From NCBI GenBank assembly GCA_020698575.1, contig CM036246.1:1166501-1230500 (forward strand): a stretch of 64,000 nucleotides of DNA, in the 5' to 3' direction. The translations under genes and the position numbers were made by a program. This stretch comes from Bostrychus sinensis. Taxonomy: Eukaryota > Chordata > Actinopteri > Gobiiformes > Eleotridae. Under the pieces are notes generated by a model. That model had not been told where the DNA came from. It saw nothing but the letters and a program-made list of their open reading frames with translations, and made no database searches. Below, piece by piece: positions 43,835 to 53,900 of this stretch (the first letter of the stretch is position 1; each line of letters begins with the position of its first letter).

Positions 43835-45044
43835 CAGTGGCCAGAAAAAGTATGTGAACCTATTGGAATTACTTGGATTTCTGCTTGATTTGGTCATAAA
43901 ATGTGATCTGATCTTCATCTAAGTCCCAACAATGGACAAGCACAGTCTGCTTAAACTAATGCTGCAAAAAATTATGTCTTCGTGTGCTGATTGAACATTT
44001 ATGTAAATATTCACAATGCAGGGTTGAAACAATGTGAACCCCTAGGCTAATGACCTCTTCAAGAGCTAATTGGAGTCAGGTGTCAGCCAACCTGGAGTCT
44101 AATCAATATGAGAGGATTGGGGGTGTGGATTAAAGTGGCCCTGCCCAATAAAAAACATTAATACATTTAACAAGAATGGACTTCATGGTAGGACACCATG
44201 GAGGAAGCCACTGCTGTCCAAATAAAAAAAAATGCTGCAGATCTGAAGTTTGCAAAAGAGCTCCTAGATGTTCCACAGCACTGCTGGCAAAATATTCTGT
44301 GGACAGATGTAACCAAAGTTCAGTTTTTTGGAAGAAACGCACGCTATGTGCGGAGAAAAACAGGCACAGAACACCAACATCAAAACCTCATTCCCACTGT
44401 GAAGTATGGTGGAGGAGCATCATGGTTTGAGGCTGCTTTGCTGCCTCAGGGCCTGGATCCATTGCTATTATCAACAGTAAAATGAATTCCTAAGTTTATC
44501 CAAACATTTTGCAGGAAAACTTAAGACCATCTGTCCAACTGAGGCTCAACAGATGATGGGTGATGCAACAGGACACTGACCCAAAACATAGAAGCAAATC
44601 AACAACAGAATGGCTTCAACAGAAGAAATCCACCTTCTGGAGTGGCCCAGTCAGCGTCCTGACCTCAATCCAATTGACAAGCTGTGGCATGATCTCAGAA
44701 GAGTGATTCACACCAGACAAGAATATTGCTGAACTTAAACAGTTTTGTAAAAAGGAATGGTCCAAAATTCCTCCTGAGTGTTGTGCAGGTCTGATCTTCA
44801 CTACAGAAAACATTTGGTTGAGGTCATTGCTGCCAAAGGAGGATCAACCAGTTATTAAATCCAAAGGTGCACTTATACTGTGAATGTTTAAATAAATGTT
44901 CAATACACACATGAAAACATTTTTTGCAGCATTAGTTTAAGCAGACTGTTTTGTCTATTGTTGACTTAGATGAAAATCAGATCACATTTTATGACCAAAT
45001 CATGCAAAAATCCAAATAATTCCAAAGGGTTCACAAATTTCCAG
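43835..45044 (+). mobile_element. Degraded Tc1-like element with long inverted repeats
   Basis: The left end CAGTGGCCAGAAAAAGTATG follows TA. A long subterminal block (GATCTGATCTTCATCTAAGT, then GCTTAAACTAATGCTGC) is mirrored near the right end, so inverted repeats of about 200 bp frame the element. Between them are transposase remnants: DLKFAKELLDVPQHCWQN, ILWTDVTKVQFFGRNARY, then QQDTDPKHRSK and DLNPIDKLWHDL in other frames. The N-terminal DNA-binding region is lost and several frameshifts occur. The outer right repeat is eroded. It lies between TRAPPC8 and RPL36. Confidence 0.9.
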
Positions 45045-45856
45045 CATGAAAGAGCATATGAACACTCCAAGTCGATTATGTCAGGTAAATTGGAACTGTA
45101 GAAGCAACACGAACTACCAGAGCTCTGACGTGACTTGTCATTGGTGGAAATTCCCAGTGTGTTGAGTTGTGTGAATGGTAAAATGTTTATTTTTTGGGAG
45201 AGTTTCATGAAGTAAAACATAGAAATATATTTTTTGAAGTTTGATAATGGTATGGAAATGTCTTTTTTGTGATACACCAGACTTCATATTTAGCTAATTA
45301 AAAGCTTCAACATTATTACAGTACTGATGTTATATATAAGCAGAAATCACTAACAGATAATGCGAATGAATTCTGACATTTCCTGGTTCCCATTGTCTGA
45401 CCAAAAAGATGTGAATGGTAAGTCGTGTAAACTAGTGGCTCCCTAAAGAAAACTACCATTCAAATTGTCCGACATGCACTTGAACACACCACATAGCTCA
45501 AGTTTAGAATTTACAGAGGATTCTTGTTAGATCTCACTACACCTCATGTCAGACTTCTGTTCAGTGGTCTATATTAGATTGTTTCAGCCTTGATGTGACA
45601 ACTTCATGTATGGGGAACACACATGACACTAGCTTTTCTCTCAGAGTTCATCAGAGGAATTTGGGCCACTGCCCAGAGGGTGTGTGGCTTGACAACCCAT
45701 TCAAATTCAGGGCTGACATTATAAAGCCCACTTCATAAACAAAGTGAGTCTGACCAGACCAGCCACAAATGTGCTAATTTGAAAAAAATTTGTGGAGTTG
45801 GAAAAAAAAAAAAAAAGAGCAAAGCAGGATTTATTTTGAAACTTTTATTCACAAAT

Positions 45857-47426
45857 TTAGTCTTTCTTGGCAGCAGCTTTCCTCATGGCAGCCAACACAT
45901 TGCTCAGTTCCTCTCTCTTCCTCTTGGCCCGAATGTGAGTTCCAACCTGCAAAGACAAGAGTGTACAGTCACTGTGGAAATATGAGAAGAAAAAAGATGC
46001 GGAGTACTGACCCTCTTCTTGATGAACTTGAGCGCCCGCTTGTCCTTGGACACCTTGAGCAGCTCCATAGCTCTCCTCTCGTAGGGAGCGAAGCCACACA
46101 CCTCTCGGATCATGTCCCGAACAAACTTGCTGTGTTTGGTCAGGCGCTGCATCAGAAATGTCTCTTTAGTGATTGGACATGTCAAACCAACATCCACAAC
46201 ACACACTTTTCATATTCAGGGACAACTGTCAAACAGATTCTCATTAACACTGTACAAACTGTTGGCATTTGATCACAGAGATCTTAAAAGATATTAAACC
46301 TTAAAGTGGCGCAGATGATTCTCTACCAGGCTGACCAAACTCTACTACCAAGTATAGGACACATGTCCCTAGTTGCACAACATTTTAATTCAGTGATTAT
46401 GTCATGCAAATAGATACATTAGCCTAATTGGTTAAAAAAAAAAAAAACGTAGGTTACGACACTTAAAATCTCTAAAATATACAGTTTATTGAGAATTATT
46501 AAGGAATACTAAAACCTGTGCTCCACATAGCGTTCATTTTAATAAACCTGAATATAACCTCTCCACAGTCACATGACTTCCTTTTCCAGCTTCCTATGGT
46601 GTACTGTTGTCATGGTGAATTATCTTTTCTCCCCTCTGCTAAAGATGTCTAACCTAACTCTAAACCCATTTTCTGAAATGGGAAACTCAGAGTTATTCTA
46701 CTCAGACCAGGCCAACTCAGAGTAAAGAATTAAACTCATTAGTTCAACCTGCTGCAGTGAAACAGGGCCTTAATCTTCCTGTAACCTTAACAGCTCTGTC
46801 CTGTCTACACCGGGCCTGGCACCACATCTCAGCCCCATGTGTTTATTAACCCAGTGTAAAGGGCTGTTTACACAACAATGCCAGTCAGATAAACCCAACA
46901 GTCATGGGATGCTGCCTCTGATTTAAGTCTGAGACCATCAAACGGCACTGTTCACCTGCTGAAGTCAACACTGCAGAGGAAGCCTACAACTACAATGTTT
47001 ACTAAAAACTGTCCCAAGCCATACTGTGGGAGCAGCATTTCTGCATTCATTCAACAGAGAAAGCAGATAAAATGTCATGGAAAAATATGTATTGCTGCTG
47101 GCGTGTTGTGAAAGTCCTAGCATGGAGAGTTGGAGAAACAGTCACACAAAAGACCAATAGACAAAATACAAAGCAATACAAATAAATGAAAATGAGTAGT
47201 TATTTAGAAGCATACCATTTGACCGAGCTACAACAACTCTTTAGATCTAAAAGTGAATTTGAGCAATTCAACAGTAAGAAAACATCCTGTGTAAGCTCCA
47301 CAGCTGTCCCTTAGACACGCCGCTGTCACTTACCCCGCGGCGGCGGCTGTGCTTCGGAGCAGAGACGTTCTTGGTGACGGGGTGGCCCTTGTTCAGGCCC
47401 ACGGCCATAGGGTAGCGGATAGCCAT
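45857..47426 (-). CDS. RPL36: RPL36, 60S ribosomal protein L36 (eL36)
   Basis: This gene encodes a small basic protein of the large cytosolic ribosomal subunit. Minus-strand coding exons are 47426-47334, 46146-46012 and 45946-45857, giving 105 aa, the usual length of vertebrate L36. The protein begins MAIRYPMAVGLNKGHPVTKN, continues RLTKHSKFVRDMIREVCGF and KDKRALKFIKKR, and ends AAMRKAAAKKD with stop TAA. All introns are GT-AG in phase 0. The start ATG follows GT at the beginning of exon 2, so exon 1 is non-coding. AATAAA lies just past the stop (minus strand, about 45850-45845). No deviation from the family was seen, so it should be functional. Confidence 0.98.
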
Positions 47427-47677
47427 ACCTGCAACAGACGGGACAGCGTGTTCACTTGGGTTAAACCGAAAAGAGTGGGCTACACAACCGGCAGAACCGG
47501 AGTAGAACAGCGGCAACTCTCCCGCAGTTATCTTTCGTCTGACGCCACCAATATTTGTCAAAAATACTGAGTTAAGGTAACATATGTCTATACCTTAAGT
47601 TACACGGAAAGATGTTGAATGATTGCACAGATAACACTAGAATTTAGAGTCAGCGGACTTAAGGAGTGATATCCTAC

Positions 47678-47725
47678 CTGCTGTCTTTAATGGCGGTCAA
47701 ACCGGAAGGACTGTAGCGCGAGTGA
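47678..47725 (-). promoter_or_regulatory. RPL36: RPL36 non-coding exon 1 and TOP-like start region
   Basis: On the minus strand, CTTCCGGTTTGACCGCC is followed by ATTAAAGACAGCAG and the donor GTAGGA at 47677. A pyrimidine tract (TCCTTCC) just upstream fits the 5'TOP motif that couples ribosomal protein mRNAs to growth signalling. CTTCCGG is also an ETS-type core. The exact start is inferred. Confidence 0.65.
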
Positions 47726-47910
47726 AGGAACCGGAAGAGACGTTTAAGGAAAGGGCTTCAGCGCCCCCTGTGGCACTCCTGGATGTATTGGTGGCGCTTC
47801 GCTGTGCTTTCTGACCAACTCGCCTAACCAGTATATTATTAGGCCCGAGCCGGCAGGCATCGCCGGCGAGGATTTGAGGATTTCAGGTCCCATGGGTATC
47901 CTCAAATCAG

Positions 47911-48054
47911 GCTAAGAGGCAACTAGCAACAAGCCATTGCTAGCCCAGTGTAGTGTAGTCCCTTGAATATCCAGAGCTTTAGGCTACGAGGCAACAAGCA
48001 ACAGGCTCTTGCCAGCTCAGTGTGGTTTAGTGTTCTTTGGATATCCAACTCTTG
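47911..48054. repeat. 72-bp tandem duplication
   Basis: GCTAAGAGGCAACTAGCAAC at 47911 is repeated at 47983 as GCTACGAGGCAACAAGCAAC, each followed by a CCAGTGTAG/TCAGTGTGG segment and GAATATCCA/GGATATCCA. There are two units, upstream of RPL36. Confidence 0.75.
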
Positions 48055-48414
48055 CTACTCCACAAGGCCTTGTGTAGCACATCATTAGCTCTGGCCCTTT
48101 GTTAGATGTTTGATGAGAGACCTGAGAGGAGAGTTGTCTTCTGTTGAGCATAATGACAATCTTCCATACAAGGGATGTTATTGAAGAGGAGAATAGAGTC
48201 CTTATCCATATACGGCCCATGCGGCCAGGTCAAAAATTTGGGGAGCCGTAAATTTAGCCTTTTAGGTGATGTTAAAACGCACACAATATGTACCCTTGAA
48301 AAAAAGTGCAATTGCCATGGCAGAATATTAGTATCAGACTAAACACTTTAAAAAGCTGAAGGAGGGGAAACTCATTCCCTTCTGCAAACAGAGGACTGCA
48401 CCGGTGGCCATCTT

Positions 48415-49065
48415 GGATGTATAAGGCCCGGAAATGGACTGTTTCAAAGCGGTACAGTGTTCTATGGTCAGATCAGTCCAAATTTGACATTCTTTATGGA
48501 AATCACAGACACCGTGTCCTCCAGGCTAAAGAGGAGGAGCCTTCAGTGTGTTATCAGCGTTCAGTTCAAAAGCAGCGTCTCTGATGGGATAGGGGGCATA
48601 AGTGCAAACAGGATGGACAGCTGTGTGTTTTGGAAGGAACTATGAATGCTGAAAGGTATATAAAGGTTTTAGAGCAACATATGCTCCCCTCCAGACAATG
48701 TCTATTTCAGGGAAGGCCTTGTGTATTTCAGCCAGAAAATTTCAGACAATCTAAAACCACAGACTGCAGCTCTTACAACAGCATAGCTTCATTGTAAAAG
48801 AATCCAGTGCTGAATTTGCCTGCAGTCTGGATTTCTCACCTATAGAGAACATTTGGAGCTTCATTAAGAACACATCAAAGACGACCACAAACTCATCAGC
48901 ATCAGCATTCCAACACCAAAACTCCAGAAACTCATAACCTTGATGCCCATACGTCTTCAAACTGTTTTGAAAAGAAGAGGAGATGCTGCACCATGATAAA
49001 CATGCCCTTTGTTCCAACTATTTTGGGACCTGTAGCAGTCTTTCAGTTTTAATTTTATTCAAATA
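48415..49065 (+). mobile_element. Tc1-like transposase remnant
   Basis: Broken frames encode VLWSDQSKFDILYGNHRHRV (first catalytic aspartate region) near 48455 and, near 48835, SPIENIWSF, the region after the third catalytic residue. A tail close to the sequence for HDKHALCSNYFGT ends at about 49035. Frameshifts and the lack of inverted repeats mark an old, dead copy. Confidence 0.75.
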
Positions 49066-49734
49066 AAAAAAACAAACATCACAACATTTCTGGAGTGCGG
49101 GTTGAACTTTTCTGAACGAATGGCTAGGTCTTAAAAACACACTCTTCAAATTTAACACCTACATCAACATTTTCAGCAAATTTAAGACCTTAAATTGATC
49201 AAATTTTAGACTTTTTAAGGACCCACAGGAACCCTGATTATCTGATTGAGATACTCACATAGATTTCTCCCCAATACTTTCTTTGTGCAAGAGCTGCCAT
49301 TTCATCAGATTTATTTCAATATTTTGCATCTGTGCATGTGTCAGAAAACAGAAGGGAGTGGAAGACAAAAATCACAAACAAGAAAGTCATTTTAACACTC
49401 AACAAAATCCAACCAATGAATTTATTTTATGATTCCAGTCATTTTTTAAATGTCCAAAAAGCAATAAATTTTGGGGAAAAAAAGTTGGCTAACCTGTTAC
49501 TCTACCACAAAACTGATTGAGTTATGAATCAGCCCTCTGGGTTAGCACAAACCTGGTTTTGTTTTGGGTTGATCTCCGTTTCCTTCCGTGGGACTGCAGA
49601 TGACATCACCATGTGGCATATTTACACCAGTTGTTCATTAATATGCACTGTCCCTGTCAAAAATAAATGTGTGGACATTTACTGAATACCCTTATTCATG
49701 TCAATTTTAAAATATGTTTGACCACCTGATATGG

Positions 49735-49855
49735 GGATGCCCTGGTACTGTATAGTGTAGTTATTCTTTGTTTAATTGCGTTTATGAGCGATTGTGTGAC
49801 TAATTGTAAAGTGCTTTGAGGCAACTGCTGTTGTGATGATGGGCTATACAAGGGT
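49735..49855 (+). mobile_element. Retroelement 3' tail fragment
   Basis: TAGTGTAGTTATTCTTTG, AAGTGCTTTGAGGCAACTGC and GATGGGCTATACAAGG match the pattern of the tail at 30620-30885. No other part of the element is present. Confidence 0.6.
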
Positions 49856-49859
49856 CACG

Positions 49860-50927
49860 TGATGCCCACTTTTTCTGTAATCAGTTGAAATAGTTTACGA
49901 AATAATGTGTTTTCTCCAATCATCAATGCAACATAGGGTAACATGCAATCTTTGAAGTTTTAGAAAGAAATTGTATGTTTTTTTTTTGTATTTTAATGTA
50001 AACTGTAAAATGTCCTGCGGTGTGACTTTAACATTTTCAAAATACAAACATTTCCAAAATTAGTTATTAATCGTGCCCTAACATTTTTGGCCTAATGTCA
50101 AATATTTTACTTTACTAAAACAACACCTTTGACTGCACCTGAATGCTACAATAAATATGAAATAAGTTTAATCATGTAAACAAAATGGTGTCCAGCGACG
50201 TGACATGAAAAATATTATTTTACAGACAGTTGCAACAAAACCTACAGCACCCATTTATCATTTTTAGATCAGAAAGACCTCTGGAGTTATGGCTAAAGGC
50301 CAAAAGAAAATGTTACAGTATTATTAATTTTAGTAAAATCCTCATTTTCTTAAAAACTGGTAACATGGACTATTTGGTGTCCTGCAGTGAAACAGCTGTA
50401 TTTTTCACAAAATATATTTCTGAATGGTAAAATTATTTTTTATGAGACAGGGTGGGATATGTGTGTTAAGTTACCACAACAGACATGGCAATGTTTTTAT
50501 GACAAAAACTGAAATGGCCAAATTGTAGTGAATGCCCTGCAATGTGACTGATAAGTCATGCTGCAGGACATTCTTAATGTACAAATAACAATTAGGCTTA
50601 AAATTATTATTTCTCTTTTCATACAACAGATTTACATTTGATATTCTTTATATTCAACTTCAAAGTTGTGTCACACTGCAGGACACAAAAAAAGTTGTTA
50701 CACCTCCAAATGTCAAATTGCTATTTAGTGAAATTTTACATCTTAATATATTCTCAATCCACTAGTTGATTTAGGCCTATCATGTTTTACCCGTTCCTAA
50801 ATACAGTCATTAGTTACCACAAATCATTTCCAGACTGTGCATTAAGAAAATCCACATGACAAATGCATGAACACTTCATTGGGGCTTTTAAACATACATT
50901 TAATAGAATAGAATATAAAATGTCCTG
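49860..50927. other. AT-rich DNA with a recurring TGTCCTGC motif
   Basis: The motif TGTCCTGC(A/G)GTGTGAC or close variants occurs at about 50011, 50189, 50379 and 50532. It appears in the opposite orientation at about 50560 and 50670. The first four are 150-190 bp apart, suggesting a badly decayed tandem repeat. No gene was seen here. Confidence 0.5.
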
Positions 50928-53900
50928 TTATTTCTTTTTCCAGAAACGACTGTACTGGTCTGCACTGAAGTCGTCCTGGTAGTCCACTGAGGAGGTGGGG
51001 TGCATGCTCTTCCTCACCTCCCTCTTCTTCTGTCGAGCTCGCCGCTCCTCCTCTGACAGAGTAGACATGTCGACAGGCATCTGTGAAGCAGGAGTTATCG
51101 GCACCATTTTATTAATGTAATACTTTAAAGAGTTAGTATGCTGTTTCTTTCTTTAATTATGGGAGGAGGGACAGGGATTATTGGCGAAGGAGTGGTGTTT
51201 ATTAGGTAGGGGGCATAGCTCACTGAAAGAGGGTGGGGTGTGACTATGGCTGCACTGACGCACACTCACCACTAGGATGCGGCGCGGTTCTTTGTATCTT
51301 ATGTGCACGGTGGATCCGTCGGGCCGTAACAGCAGCACCGGGAAACTCCGCTCATACACCTGCCGCCCACAGCGCACCACACATGTCCGGTTAGAGTTCA
51401 GCTGTGCAGAGTGCGTGTGGAGCAGGGACGACTGGGACACAGCAGCACCCCTAAACACAACAGAGAAAAATTCACTCAGAGGCATCAACTTTATCAATAA
51501 CCTTAACTGAACACTTATTTATTTAAACAGGACAGTGCATATTATGAACATATAAATGTAAATATGCCAGAATTAGCCCGAAGGCTACTTTACATCTGTA
51601 GTCCCTGACAGGTTAAAGAGATAGAAACAACAAGAAATTACAAGTTCATACAATAGACATAAGAACAGATTGTCAATGACAATTCATAAAAGAGACATGG
51701 GTGAAACAGCACAATAAAACACAAATATAACATACAACACTGAATTTACATAGTAGCATAACATTAATGATCACAAATCTGGTTCCTCTTGAGCCATCGT
51801 TTCAGATTAGTTTTAAATGCATTGAATGTGGTAGTCTCTTATTACAGCTGGGATGTTATTCCAGATTTCTGTACCCTTGACTGATAACACCTGCTGACTG
51901 AATGTAGTTCGTCTATAAGGTATTACACAGTCACCTCTGGTAGAGGCTCTTGTTACCCTACCTCTAGTACTGGTTTTGGCCATAATGAACACACCCAAGG
52001 GTGGTGGAGTGAGTCCATTTAAGACCTTATATACTGAACAGGCTAGTTTAAATTTTCTAAAATTTGCAAAACTTAAAATATTATATTTCTGAAGTATGAG
52101 ACAATGATGAAAAGATAGAGATTTTCTATCAAATATTTTTAAAGCTTTTTTAAAAAGTGATTCTATTGCTTTTAAGGTTGTCATGCTTGTCAATGACCAG
52201 TTAGTAATGCAGTATTCAATGTGAGAAAAAATCATGCTGTGGAGAAACATTTTAGCTGCATTTTCTGGCAATGATGATCTAATTTGCTTAAAATTGTGAA
52301 TATTAAAATTCACAATTTTTGATATGTTTTTTAGATGTTTTTTAAAAGATAGAGTCGAGTCCAAGGTAACACCAAGATATTTGAATTCATGTACAAACTG
52401 GAGCTCCTCTCCTTTCAGTAACACATTTAAGCAGGACTTTGATGATAAACGTTTGGAAAATAGCATGCAGACAGTTTTTTTAGAATTCAATAAGAGACAT
52501 GACTTGGTCAGCCACTTATCCACACAGGTGACTGCTGATGTTAACTTCTCTGAGGCTTCTATGACAGATTTCACTTTTGTAAAAATGACAGCATCATCTG
52601 CATATAACACGACATTAAGATTTTTACAAATATTTGGCAGATCATTAATATATAATGAAAATAAAATCGGTCTGAGTATGGAGCCTTGTGGTACTCCAAC
52701 CTGACAATCAAGATAATGGGGATTTGATACCGCTGACACACACACAATGGGTTTGGTTTGACAAGTATGACTTCATCCAAAGGATAGCCTGTTCAGAAAA
52801 ATTAAATTTTGTTAACCTAGTTAATAATGTTTGGTGGTCAACCGTATCAAATGCCCTTTTCAAATCAAGAAAAACTGCACCAACAAAAGGATAAGTATCT
52901 AAGGAAAATGTAATTTTTTCAAGAAAAACATTTATTGTGGTTTCAGTTGAATAATTTGCACGAAAACCAAACTGCATAGCATGCAGGGGGGTATAACCCA
53001 TATTTAAATGTTTTATTAATTGTTTAGTGACCCATTTTTCAATTTTACATATAACAGGCAGTATGCTGATTGGTCTGTAATTTTTAATGTCTGCTTTATT
53101 ACCAGATTTGAAAATTGGAGTGATCATGGCCACTTTCCAAGCTGCAGGAACATATGAATGTCTAATTAACAGATTTATCAAATGTGTTATTGGACGTATC
53201 AAGGAGTCTTTGAGTAACTTTATAAAACTTGTGTCCAGACCATATGCATCCTTAGCTTTTGAACTTTTTAATTCACATATAATGGAAGCTACATCTAAAT
53301 CACTAATTTCAGCTATTGTAAAGATAGGCAAACTGGGTAGGATACATTTTCACATGAGGTAAAAAGCTTTGAAATTTCTTGGACTGAGTTTTAAAAAAAA
53401 GTATTAAATTCGGTTGCCACGGTAACAGGATCTTTAACAAGTTCATTATTTATTTGTAGTTCTAGTTCTTTACCATGTTCAGTTTTTTTGCCAGTTAATT
53501 TACTAATGTTATGCCATTTTTTTTTGCAATTTCCTTTAGCAGATTCAATAATTGACATGTAAAGAGTTGCCTTGGCTTTGCATATTGTGTGAATTACTTT
53601 ATTTCATGCAGACGTAAAAAGTTGTCTATCAGAGATAAGTCAAGTGATTTTTTAAGCAACTGGTCCCTTTTCTTAATTAATTTCCTGCAATCCTCATTAA
53701 GCCATGGTACATCACCTTTACTGGTTTTACTTTTCTTTTTCCTCCTTGTAAATGAAGTTATAACATCTTTAATTTTGGAGAAGAAGATAGCACTATTTGT
53801 TATGTCATCACATGAGACTATTTCAGTCCAATTTAACTCCTTTAGAGCCTTAGCTAGATTTTGATGTTGACTTCTTGGGACTACATTGTAGAAAGATGAG

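Noticed and set aside
45947..47333. snoRNA genes in RPL36 introns
   Set aside because: Ribosomal protein introns often host snoRNAs, but I saw no convincing C/D or H/ACA box pair here by eye.
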